From Bacteroidales bacterium (GTDB taxonomy: Bacteria; Bacteroidota; Bacteroidia; Bacteroidales; Muribaculaceae): 18,913 nucleotides of DNA. Below, in pieces: positions 6,961-13,857 of this stretch; the stretch's first letter is position 1; each line of letters begins with the position of its first letter. The notes beneath the pieces are model-generated. The model was not told where the DNA came from, searched no databases, and saw only the letters and a list, made by a program, of their open reading frames with translations. The stretch lies in assembly GCA_004552395.1 (NCBI GenBank), contig SFOK01000029.1:1-18913 (forward strand), read 5' to 3'. Both the position numbers and the translations under genes were made by a program.

Positions 6961-7959
6961 ATGGCAAAGGAATACAGAATAACCCCCGACTCGGTGACAC
7001 CTCCCGAGGTGATTCCGCTTCGCGCGGACATGCTGTCGGACAAACTGGACGTCAACAATGCTCCGACAGTAGCCGAGGGTCACAAAGCAGGGTTTGTCAA
7101 TATAGTCGGAAACCCCAATGTGGGCAAATCCACATTAATGAACCGTCTTGTCGGCGAGCGAATATCCATCATCACATCGAAGGCGCAGACCACCCGCCAC
7201 CGCATCAACGGAATAGTCAACACGCCCTCGTATCAGATAGTGTTCAGCGACACGCCCGGTGTGCTCAAGCCGAAGTATAAGCTGCAGGAGTCGATGCTGG
7301 AGTTCTCTGAAGGCGCCCTGACTGATGCCGACATACTTCTCTACGTCACTGATGTGGTGGAGGATCCGCTGAAAAACAAAGGGTTTCTCGACAAGGTGGC
7401 CAACGAGAAGGTGCCTGTGCTGTTGGTAATCAATAAGATAGACCTTCTGAGCGGCAACAAGGCCTTGGAGGATATCGTGGAATCGTGGCACACACTGCTG
7501 CCTGCCGCCGAGATATTCCCGGTCAGCGCGCTGGAGGATTTCAATGTCGAGAATCTGCGCAAGAGGATAGTGGAGCTACTCCCCTTCTCACCGCCCTTCT
7601 TCGGCAAAGACGCGCTGACCGACAAGCCCGCCCGTTTCTTCGTCACGGAGATTATCCGCGAGAAGATACTTCTCAACTACGACAAGGAGATACCTTACAG
7701 CGCCGAAGTGATAGTGGAGAAGTTCGAGGAGAAGGAACATTCGATACATATCATGACGGTGGTGTATGTGGAGCGCGACTCGCAGAAAGCGATCCTGATA
7801 GGCAAGGGAGGCGAGAAGATCAAGCATATCGGTATAGAGGCCCGCAAGGATATAGAACAGTTCTTCGGCAAGAAAGTCTTTTTAGAGATCTTCGTGAAGG
7901 TAGAGAAAGACTGGCGCAACCGCGAGAACAAGCTCCGCGCCTTCGGCTATATCGAATAA
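6961..7959 (+). CDS. era: GTPase Era, ribosome maturation factor
   Basis: Era binds the 3' end of 16S rRNA and promotes 30S assembly. The 332-residue product has a GTPase domain with G1 GNPNVGKS (50-57), the switch segment KAQTTRH (74-80), G3 DTPG (97-100), G4 NKID (158-161) and G5 SAL (189-191). A C-terminal KH domain follows, with VIVEKFEE and ILIGKGGEKIKHIG (278-291). It ends in the usual RNRENKLRAFGYIE form. About 41 residues (MAKEYRITPD up to VAEG) precede HKAGFVNIVG, where I expect most Bacteroidetes Era proteins to start. The ATG at 6961 is the only long choice; ATG at 7030 would shorten the extension to about 18 residues. No clear promoter is seen in the 276-nt spacer upstream. Confidence 0.96.
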   Translation: MAKEYRITPDSVTPPEVIPLRADMLSDKLDVNNAPTVAEGHKAGFVNIVGNPNVGKSTLMNRLVGERISIITSKAQTTRHRINGIVNTPSYQIVFSDTPGVLKPKYKLQESMLEFSEGALTDADILLYVTDVVEDPLKNKGFLDKVANEKVPVLLVINKIDLLSGNKALEDIVESWHTLLPAAEIFPVSALEDFNVENLRKRIVELLPFSPPFFGKDALTDKPARFFVTEIIREKILLNYDKEIPYSAEVIVEKFEEKEHSIHIMTVVYVERDSQKAILIGKGGEKIKHIGIEARKDIEQFFGKKVFLEIFVKVEKDWRNRENKLRAFGYIE

Positions 7960-8085
7960 TTGCCGCTCATCCACTCAACCGCCTCCGGCCTCTCTGAGGC
8001 CGCCTCTTCTGAGGCTTGGACTTCGGTTCGGACGGCTGCGGAGAGACGGGTGAGAAACTAAAAGCAGTCAAAATGCGTTGTATAT

Positions 8086-8116
8086 AAAGACTTCGGTCCG
8101 TTCCGGAGTCTTTAAG
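8086..8116 (+). terminator. Hairpin after era, possible terminator
   Basis: An 11-bp stem (8086-8096 with 8103-8113, one G-T pair) closes a TCCGTT loop. The T-run is short (TTTAAG), so it may be a weak terminator or a structured leader for der. Its 5' arm begins with an A-run, so it could also work on the opposite strand. Confidence 0.45.
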
Positions 8117-8125
8117 CGTATATAT

Positions 8126-8162
8126 AGCCCGAGTGCGCGATATGAGCCCGAGTGCGCGATAT
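8126..8162 (+). repeat. 19-nt tandem repeat between era and der
   Basis: AGCCCGAGTGCGCGATAT occurs at 8126-8143 and 8145-8162, with one G between. A decayed third copy (AGACGCGAGTAAG) follows. The repeat ends about 50 nt before the der start. Confidence 0.75.
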
Positions 8163-8211
8163 AGACGCGAGTAAGAAATATAATAGGGAAGCATAAAATC
8201 CAGAATAATCC

Positions 8212-9531
8212 ATGTCTAAACTTATAGCAATAGTGGGCCGCCCCAATGTGGGCAAATCCACACTTTTCAACCGCCTGACTCACACGCGTGCGGCGATAGT
8301 TGACGGCACGGCCGGCACGACGCGCGACCGCCAGTACGGCAAAGTGGACTGGTGCGGTCAGGAATTCTCGATAATCGACACCGGAGGGTGGGTGGTCAAC
8401 TCCGACGATATCTTCGAGGAGGAGATCAACAAGCAGGTTCACATAGCGATAGAGGAGGCTGATGTGATTCTCTTTGTGGTGGATGCCACCACGGGAGTGA
8501 CCGATCTTGACGACCATGTGGCAGCCATACTGCGACGCTCGAAGAAGCCCGTGATTCCGGTTGCCAACAAGACCGACGACGGCGACGCACGTTTCAATGT
8601 GTCGGAATTCTACAGTCTGGGTCTGGGCGATCCGGTGGATGTGTCGGCGGTGAACGGTTCCGGCACAGGCGATCTTCTCGACCTTGTGGTCAAGGATATG
8701 CCACAGAAGGATGAGGACGACTCAGACATCGAAGAGCATATACCCCGCTTCGCGATCGTGGGCAGACCGAACGCCGGCAAGTCGTCGATAATCAACGCGT
8801 TCATAGGCGAGGACCGCCACATAGTTACTGACATAGCCGGTACGACACGCGACTCCATTTATCACCGTTACAACAAGTTCGGCTTCGACTTCTACTTAGT
8901 GGACACAGCCGGTATCCGCAAGAAACAGAAAGTCGACGAGGGTATAGAGTATTACTCGGTGATCCGCTCGATTCGCGCCATAGAGAACTCGGATGTGTGC
9001 ATACTGCTTATAGATGCCACGCGCGGCATTGAGGCGCAGGACGCCAACATATTCTCGCTCATACAGCGCAACAAGAAGGGTCTGGTGGTCTGTGTGAACA
9101 AGTGGGATATAGCCGAAGACAAGAGTGTGGAGGGTCAGAAAAGGATGGAGACAGCGATCCGCGCGCGGTTCGCGCCCTTCACCGATTTCCCGATCATCTT
9201 CGCCTCAGCGCTCACAAAGCAGCGTATCTTCAAGGTGATAGAGACCGCGGCCGATGTCTACAAGCGACGCCATCAGGTGATACCGACATCGCAGCTCAAC
9301 ACCTATATGCTCGATGTGATACAGCAGACACCTCCGCCCGCCAATAAGGGCAAGTACGTGAAGATCAAGTATGTGACCATGCTCAAGGACTCGCCGGTTC
9401 CGACCTTCATCTTCTTCTGCAACCTGCCGCAGTGGGTTAAAGAGCCGTACCGCCGTTTCTTAGAGAACAAGATCCGCGAGCACTGGGATTTCTCCGGCAC
9501 GCCTATCCAGATTTTCATGCGCGAGAAGTAA
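8212..9531 (+). CDS. der: GTPase Der (EngA), 50S assembly factor
   Basis: Der is a double-domain GTPase needed for 50S subunit assembly. The 439-residue product has GTPase domain 1 with GRPNVGKS (9-16), DTGG (56-59) and NKTD (119-122). An acidic linker (DEDDSDIEE) leads to GTPase domain 2 with GRPNAGKS (184-191), DTAG (231-234) and NKWD (296-299). The C-terminal KH-like domain (about 355-437) ends in GTPIQIFMREK. All nucleotide-binding motifs are intact and the length is typical. It lies 252 nt after era. Start ATG 8212 gives MSKLIAIVGRPNVGKS, the expected N-terminus. Confidence 0.97.
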   Translation: MSKLIAIVGRPNVGKSTLFNRLTHTRAAIVDGTAGTTRDRQYGKVDWCGQEFSIIDTGGWVVNSDDIFEEEINKQVHIAIEEADVILFVVDATTGVTDLDDHVAAILRRSKKPVIPVANKTDDGDARFNVSEFYSLGLGDPVDVSAVNGSGTGDLLDLVVKDMPQKDEDDSDIEEHIPRFAIVGRPNAGKSSIINAFIGEDRHIVTDIAGTTRDSIYHRYNKFGFDFYLVDTAGIRKKQKVDEGIEYYSVIRSIRAIENSDVCILLIDATRGIEAQDANIFSLIQRNKKGLVVCVNKWDIAEDKSVEGQKRMETAIRARFAPFTDFPIIFASALTKQRIFKVIETAADVYKRRHQVIPTSQLNTYMLDVIQQTPPPANKGKYVKIKYVTMLKDSPVPTFIFFCNLPQWVKEPYRRFLENKIREHWDFSGTPIQIFMREK

Positions 9532-9537
9532 TTCGCA

Positions 9538-9570
9538 ATCGGAATTATCGGAGGAATCGGAGATATCAGA
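9538..9570 (+). repeat. 9-nt-period repeat after der
   Basis: Four units of ATCGGAnnn start at 9538, 9547, 9556 and 9565 (the last is ATCAGA). It begins seven bases after the der stop codon. Confidence 0.7.
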
Positions 9571-9712
9571 GAGCAGAGCCGGGATTCCGGCCGCGTGGCG
9601 GCCGGCCCGGTGCCTTGGCGCCGGCACCAGGAACAAAAAAGAGGGAATCCGGCCCCGCAATTTCGCAAGCGGAGGGAGGCCGAGGAAGCGGCCGGGAGAG
9701 CATGAGGGAAGC

Positions 9713-9733
9713 GGCCGCACGAACCGTGCGGCC
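9713..9733. repeat. REP-like perfect palindrome
   Basis: GGCCGCACG and CGTGCGGCC form a perfect 9-bp stem with an AAC loop, followed by CCTACAATTCG. I recall similar GTAGGG-plus-GC-rich-dyad sequences scattered in gut Bacteroidales genomes. No T-run follows, so it is not a standard terminator. Confidence 0.5.
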
Positions 9734-9825
9734 CTACAATTCGATGACGGCCGAGGGAGGAAACGAGGGGAAACCAAGATACAATTCGGGGGAAAGGCTT
9801 TTTAACATTTTTTCTGATAACATTT

Positions 9826-9857
9826 TTTGGATTTAAAATTTTTTTCGTCTACCTTTG
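9826..9857 (+). promoter_or_regulatory. Promoter for tRNA-Arg
   Basis: TTTG at 9826-9829 is followed after exactly 20 nt by TACCTTTG (9850-9857). This matches the Bacteroidetes sigma-ABfr pattern TTTG-N19-21-TAnnTTTG. Transcription should start near 9864, giving a leader of about 60 nt before the tRNA. Confidence 0.8.
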
Positions 9858-9922
9858 CCTTTTGATAAGGGAAAAGGCTTCAGGCGTCAGCTGAACGCTG
9901 CCGGTCATCGGCTCCTCAGTAT

Positions 9923-9994
9923 GCCTCCGTAGTTCAACGGATAGAATAGAGGTTTCCTAAACCTTAGATAGGAGTTCGATTCTCCTCGGAGGTA
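9923..9994 (+). tRNA. tRNA-Arg (anticodon CCU)
   Basis: All arms fold. The acceptor stem is GCCTCCG/CGGAGGT, the D stem GTTC/GAAT, the anticodon stem GAGGT/ACCTT with loop TTCCTAA, and the T arm AGGAG-TTCGATT-CTCCT. The discriminator is A9994. The anticodon CCT lies at 9956-9958 and reads AGG. The length is 72 nt. The CCA tail is not encoded (ACCT follows), so it must be added after transcription. No integrase or attachment-site duplication is seen next to it. Confidence 0.96.
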
Positions 9995-10054
9995 CCTCCT
10001 TCTCTCCCTCACCGGCCCGAAGTTTTTCCGCTCTCTGACCTTATAAACTAATCC

Positions 10055-10073
10055 GGGGCGCCCGGTGCGCCTC
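10055..10073 (+). other. GC-rich hairpin in the leader of the M6 protease gene
   Basis: GGGGCGC-CCGGT-GCGCCTC forms a 7-bp stem with one G-T pair, 61 nt after the tRNA and about 160 nt before the protease start. There is no T-run. It could be the 3' limit of the tRNA transcript or a leader structure. No promoter motif was found between the tRNA and the protease gene. Confidence 0.3.
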
Positions 10074-10233
10074 AACACAGAACACAGATTACCTGATATT
10101 CACATCCTCTCTTGAAGAATACCGGAAAGAAAGTCAAATCTCCGCGAAAGGACTTACTCCCTCCGGATATAACCCTGAAGAGAACTGACCGCAAAATTCC
10201 GCAACACGAACAACATAGAACTGCATCATAATT

Positions 10234-12327
10234 ATGAAAGCAAGACATTTACTTCCACTGGCAGCTTTGGCACTCCCGCTCTGCATGCAGGCCAAGCCCG
10301 CTTATCCCGGCGTTCTCCGGCATGTGAACGCCGACGGCACTACGGTGCAATTCCGCCTCCATGGCGACGAGCATTTCAGCTATATCACCGATACAGAGGG
10401 GATGCTCATGGACTACGATAAAGCCGGCAATCTCCAGTATCAGCTCGAGAACGGCCTTAAAGTAAGCGTCACTCCCGAGATAGTGGAGAATCTCTATATG
10501 GCCGAGCTTGACTCTCAGGATGCCAACGGCCCGATGAAGGCGCCTTCCAAGATGGCAGCTCTGGACGGCACCGGCCGTACGACCTATCCTACCATCGGCG
10601 AGAACCATTCGCTGGTGATTCTGATAGAATACTCCGACGTGAAGTTCAAAACGGGTCACCCCGAGATGATAGAGCGTATGCTCAACGAGAAGGGCTACAA
10701 GGAGTTCGGTTCCGAGGGTTCGGCCCGCGACTATTATGAGTTCAACTCCCTGGGCCAGTACAAGCCGATCTTCGATGTATCGCGTGTGGTGACACTTCCC
10801 AAGAAGTCGAGCTACTATGTGGGCGGCAACAAATACTTGAACTTCAAGGAGGCTATCAAGTATGCCATCGACGAGCTCGACGGCGAGATTGACTTCTCCA
10901 ACTACGACAACGACAACGACGGCATCATAGATACCATCTACTTCTTCTACGCCGGCTACGGCCAGGCCGACACCGGCCTGACGACGACTATCTGGCCGCA
11001 CCAGTCGACGGTGCTCTACAACGGATGGGTGAAGGATGGCAAGAAAGTGGGCCCGTATGCCTGCTCCAACGAGCTCAACGGTCAGGGGCATTATTACAGC
11101 GGTGACAACTATCTCGACGGTCCCGGCACATTCATCCACGAGTTCGGCCACGTGCTCGGTATGCCCGACCTCTACGATGTGACTTACTCACGCTCAACCG
11201 TGACTCCGGGCGACTACTCAGTGATGGACAACGGTTCGTACCTGAACGAGGGTTACTGCCCTCCCAACCTCTCGGGCTACGAGAAATGGCTCTACAAGTG
11301 GATCGAGTATACACCCGTTGAGGCCAATCACTACACACTGAAGACTCCGAACGACGGCGGCGAGGTTCTCCGTATACCGGTGATCCGCAAGAGCGGCACC
11401 GAGTATGTGAACGAATACTTCGTGCTCGAGTCGCGCAACCGCAGCAACTGGGACACCTATCTGGCTGACGACGGTTTGCTGATCTGGCACGTGAACTACA
11501 GTGGCTCAGCCTGGAGCAGCAACAATGTCAACGTGGAGCCCGGCCGTCCGCGTATGTACCTCGTTTCTGCCGACGGTACAGCGAACCCGTTCCTCGGCAC
11601 GACAGGTTCTCCGAAGAAGGCTATGTTCCCCGGCACAGGCGTAAACAACACCTTCATCACACCTGAGACAGAGATCTCCCTCAATCTCTTCACCAAGAAT
11701 GTGGATTCAGCCACCGGAACCAGCTATATCACCGGCATAAGCTACGACGGCGATAACAAGGTTTCCAAATTCGACTACAACTTAGTGACCGAAGCACCCG
11801 ATATCGTCACCACAATGCGGGAGCCTTACCGCTACAAGACCGACAACGGACTTCCCGGCGCAGGCTTCGAGCTCAACTGGGACCCCGTGGAGGGCACAAA
11901 TCCCGACGTCCCCGTGGAGTATCTGCTCACAGTATACCGCATCAACAAGCAGGGCAACCCGGTGTATGAGGACGGCTACGAAGAGAAGAGCGTGGGCTCA
12001 GACACTCACATTGAGTTCAAGGGTTTCACCACCACAAAGATGAACTTCGAATACCACGCATACGTGCGTGTGCTTCAGGGTATTCCCGCCGCCGAGCACT
12101 CCAACGAGATCACATTCAAGCCCTCCGACCTGAACGTATCGGGCGTTGAGGGTATAGCTGCAGTCGACGAGAACGCACCCATCTACGGTGTGAAGGGCGG
12201 CATCGTGGCTCCCGCAGGCGCCGAGATCTACAATATCTCCGGTGTACGCGTGAAGTCCAGCGGCCTGGCAGCCGGTGTGTATGTGGTTCGCGCAGGCAGC
12301 CGCACCGTGAAGGTTGTAGTGAAATAA
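10234..12327 (+). CDS. Secreted M6-family (InhA/PrtV-like) zinc metalloprotease
   Basis: The 697-residue product has a Sec signal peptide (about 1-20, ending MQA before KPAYPG). A propeptide-like region follows (about 21-115), then the M6 catalytic domain. The zinc site is HEFGHVLGMPD: H302, E303 (catalytic base), H306 and D312, with a Met-turn SVMDNGSY around M331. DNDNDGIIDT (225-234) looks like a calcium site. The chain continues through a beta-rich part with a fibronectin-III-like segment (about 520-630). It ends in a C-terminal sorting-type domain (about 636-697) with VEGIAA, YNISGVRV and GVYVVRAG, closing on VKVVVK. Such domains direct type IX secretion in Bacteroidetes. It probably digests host or diet protein outside the cell. 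The active site looks intact. Confidence 0.92.
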   Translation: MKARHLLPLAALALPLCMQAKPAYPGVLRHVNADGTTVQFRLHGDEHFSYITDTEGMLMDYDKAGNLQYQLENGLKVSVTPEIVENLYMAELDSQDANGPMKAPSKMAALDGTGRTTYPTIGENHSLVILIEYSDVKFKTGHPEMIERMLNEKGYKEFGSEGSARDYYEFNSLGQYKPIFDVSRVVTLPKKSSYYVGGNKYLNFKEAIKYAIDELDGEIDFSNYDNDNDGIIDTIYFFYAGYGQADTGLTTTIWPHQSTVLYNGWVKDGKKVGPYACSNELNGQGHYYSGDNYLDGPGTFIHEFGHVLGMPDLYDVTYSRSTVTPGDYSVMDNGSYLNEGYCPPNLSGYEKWLYKWIEYTPVEANHYTLKTPNDGGEVLRIPVIRKSGTEYVNEYFVLESRNRSNWDTYLADDGLLIWHVNYSGSAWSSNNVNVEPGRPRMYLVSADGTANPFLGTTGSPKKAMFPGTGVNNTFITPETEISLNLFTKNVDSATGTSYITGISYDGDNKVSKFDYNLVTEAPDIVTTMREPYRYKTDNGLPGAGFELNWDPVEGTNPDVPVEYLLTVYRINKQGNPVYEDGYEEKSVGSDTHIEFKGFTTTKMNFEYHAYVRVLQGIPAAEHSNEITFKPSDLNVSGVEGIAAVDENAPIYGVKGGIVAPAGAEIYNISGVRVKSSGLAAGVYVVRAGSRTVKVVVK

Positions 12328-12404
12328 AAGCTTTTAAAGCAGAAAGATAAGGGTCGAGAGATTTTTTTCAGGCCGTCATTTATCCGATAAAATCCGATAT
12401 AGAG

Positions 12405-12440
12405 TCGGCTCCCTTTTCGCAAGGGGGGCCGATTTTTTCT
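12405..12440 (+). terminator. Rho-independent terminator after the M6 protease
   Basis: A 9-bp stem (12405-12413 with 12424-12432, one G-T pair) is followed directly by TTTTTT. It lies 78 nt downstream of the protease stop. Confidence 0.85.
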
Positions 12441-12451
12441 GATAAGGGTAA

Positions 12452-12508
12452 GAGCCTATTCCACAAAATTTGTTAACGTCAGGGCGGCGGATTTTGTGGA
12501 ATAGGCTC
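12452..12508. mobile_element. 57-bp MITE-like element flanked by TAA duplications
   Basis: Perfect 18-bp terminal inverted repeats (GAGCCTATTCCACAAAAT at 12452-12469 and its complement at 12491-12508) flank a 21-nt centre containing GTTAAC. TAA stands on both sides (12449-12451 and 12509-12511), as expected of a 3-bp TNA target duplication. The first 33 nt match 30 of 33 bases at 18818-18850, the start of a longer element at the window's right end. The GAGCC...TTGCACAAA-type ends and TNA target suggest an IS5-group origin (inference). The hairpin could also influence transcription. Confidence 0.75.
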
Positions 12509-12512
12509 TAAA

Positions 12513-12539
12513 GCTCGGAGAACCCGGAGAGCCGAGAGA
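12513..12539 (+). repeat. 9-nt-period repeat before yceD
   Basis: Three units, GCTCGGAGA, ACCCGGAGA and GCCGAGAGA, follow each other exactly. They start just after the MITE. Confidence 0.6.
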
Positions 12540-12590
12540 GGGGTGCGGTATGGGTTAAAGAAGGTTAAAAAAGAATTTTAGGCTCTTTAT

Positions 12591-12622
12591 TTTGCAATTT
12601 CCGCCAAAACTGACTAACTTTG
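12591..12622 (+). promoter_or_regulatory. Promoter for yceD-rpmF(-fabH)
   Basis: TTTG at 12591-12594, a 20-nt spacer, then TAACTTTG at 12615-12622: an excellent Bacteroidetes promoter with the same spacing as the tRNA promoter. Transcription should start near 12629, about 70 nt before the yceD ATG. Confidence 0.85.
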
Positions 12623-12700
12623 TGCACTTTTTGTGGGGAGGCTGTCTTTCCGCCCGAGTCGTTAAGCATCGAACTCCGCATAGCAAAAACAGGTAGAGCA

Positions 12701-13252
12701 ATGTCTAAATTCGCTCCTTATAAGGTTACTTTGGGGAATCTTCCCGATGGTGAATACCATCAGGATTTCCTGCTCGACTCCGTGTTTTTCAAGAATATGG
12801 AGAATACAGATGTGCTGGATTCCGATGTCAAGGTCCACATGGATATGACTCACCGCAACGGTATCTATGACTGCACGTTCACGCTCAAGGGCACGATCCG
12901 CATACCGTGTGACCGATGCCTGGATCCGATGGACCACGAGGTGGACACTCAGTACCATATCCGCGTGAAATACGGTCCGGAATACGATGATTCCAGCGAC
13001 GATGTGCTGGTGATACCGGAGACGGATCTGACGCTCAATGTGGCCTATATGCTCTACGACACCGTGCTGCTTACCATCCCGATGCGCCATGTGCATCCGG
13101 CGGGCAAGTGCAACAAGGCAATGCTGGGCGCCCTCCAGAAGCACCGCAGCGTCCAGGCTCAGGCCGAAGAGGATGTCCTGGACGGCATTGGCGGCGACGA
13201 TAACGAGGGAATTACCCCGGACGGCATGGCCGATATCCCCGCCGAAGAGTAA
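12701..13252 (+). CDS. yceD: YceD/DUF177 family protein (large ribosomal RNA accumulation protein)
   Basis: YceD proteins are encoded next to rpmF across bacteria and in E. coli and plants are linked to 23S rRNA processing or accumulation. The 183-residue product starts MSKFAPYKVTLGNLPDG. It contains the DUF177 hallmark CDRCLDPM (residues about 74-81) within a beta-rich segment (LKGTIRIPCDRCLDPMDHEV), and ends in an acidic tail (AEEDVLDGIGGDDNEG). An upstream TTG at 12620 would add 27 residues but overlaps the -7 promoter box, so ATG 12701 is chosen. The next gene, rpmF, lies 161 nt downstream, which is wider than usual for this pair. The exact function in Bacteroidetes is inferred from the neighbour and family. 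Confidence 0.9.
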   Translation: MSKFAPYKVTLGNLPDGEYHQDFLLDSVFFKNMENTDVLDSDVKVHMDMTHRNGIYDCTFTLKGTIRIPCDRCLDPMDHEVDTQYHIRVKYGPEYDDSSDDVLVIPETDLTLNVAYMLYDTVLLTIPMRHVHPAGKCNKAMLGALQKHRSVQAQAEEDVLDGIGGDDNEGITPDGMADIPAEE

Positions 13253-13413
13253 TCACCGGTTCTCCCAGAGGCTGAAAAGCACCGGGCCCGGCGGCGAGCT
13301 GCCCGCGGTCAACAACGGAATCCTTAGCAGGTTCCTCTTCTCCTGACCCAAGGCCGCACCCGCAATCCCGGACAACACTATATAAGTTACAACGAAAAAG
13401 ATTAAATAAGAAA

Positions 13414-13596
13414 ATGGCACATCCTAAACGCAAACAATCGAAGACCCGCACAGCCAAACGCCGTACCCACGACAAGGCAGTAGCCCCCACACTGGCAGTA
13501 TGCCCCAACTGCGGCGCATGGCACATCTATCACACCGTTTGTGGCGAATGTGGCTATTATCGTGGCAAAGTAGCCATCGAGAAAGCCGCAATCTGA
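13414..13596 (+). CDS. rpmF: 50S ribosomal protein L32
   Basis: The 60-residue product matches bacterial L32: MAHPKRKQSKTRTAKRRTHD at the basic N-terminus and a zinc ribbon with C30, C33, C43 and C46 (CPNC and CGEC). It is the zinc-binding C+ form; no zinc-free paralogue is in the window. It lies between yceD and fabH, the usual order. The start is preceded by an A-rich stretch (AAATAAGAAA) and no Shine-Dalgarno, typical of this phylum. Confidence 0.97.
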   Translation: MAHPKRKQSKTRTAKRRTHDKAVAPTLAVCPNCGAWHIYHTVCGECGYYRGKVAIEKAAI

Positions 13597-13638
13597 ACGG
13601 CGTGAGCCATCTCCTTCCCGAGGAGACGGCATGAGCCA
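13597..13638 (+). repeat. Direct repeat flanking a small hairpin after rpmF
   Basis: ACGGCGTGAGCCA (13597-13609) recurs as ACGGCATGAGCCA (13626-13638). Between them TCTCCT-TCCCG-AGGAGA makes a 6-bp stem. It starts immediately after the rpmF stop. There is no T-run, so it is more likely a processing or leader structure than a terminator. The remaining 219 nt to fabH show no gene. Confidence 0.45.
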
Positions 13639-13857
13639 GGAACGATGGCTTCCCCGGGCGCTCCCTCTGCCTGTTCCGGCCCCTGTAACCGGACATGAAG
13701 CGGAAGCGGAGCCCCGCCTTCGGGGTGGCTTTCGTATATCCATACACAAAAGGAACCCGGCCAAGCGCGTCGGGACCCCCATTCACGGGAGCCACCGCGA
13801 TGCGATCCTCGCCAGAGGTTCCGAAAGGTTTCATTACCTAAATAACATCCCATAAGA

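Larger units (their letters stand above)
9532..9922. other. GC-rich palindromic spacer between der and tRNA-Arg
   Basis: No gene is supported. Bases 9538-9570 are a 9-nt-period repeat. From 9578 to 9733 there are several strong dyads without T-runs: CCGGCCGC-GTG-GCGGCCGG (9587-9605), GGTGCC...GGCACC (9609-9628) and GGCCGCACG-AAC-CGTGCGGCC (9713-9733). The last 100 bases turn AT-rich and contain the tRNA promoter. The dyads resemble REP-type intergenic palindromes and may end or stabilise der mRNA. Confidence 0.6.
12328..12700. other. Spacer between the M6 protease and yceD
   Basis: No gene is seen. The spacer holds, in order, a rho-independent terminator (12405-12440), a 57-bp MITE-like element with its target duplication (12449-12511), a short 9-nt-period repeat (12513-12539) and a strong promoter (12591-12622). 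About 78 nt of leader precede the yceD start. Confidence 0.7.

Noticed and set aside
9988..9999. Palindrome GGAGGTACCTCC at the tRNA 3' end as an attachment site
   Set aside because: Most of it is the acceptor stem itself, there is no integrase, and no second copy is seen.
12452..12508. The 57-bp dyad as a plain rho-independent terminator
   Set aside because: It has no T-run, a proper terminator lies just upstream, and the TAA duplication and the related copy at 18818 favour a mobile element.
12620..12700. TTG start of yceD at 12620
   Set aside because: It would overlap the -7 promoter box at 12615-12622; ATG 12701 gives the normal family N-terminus.
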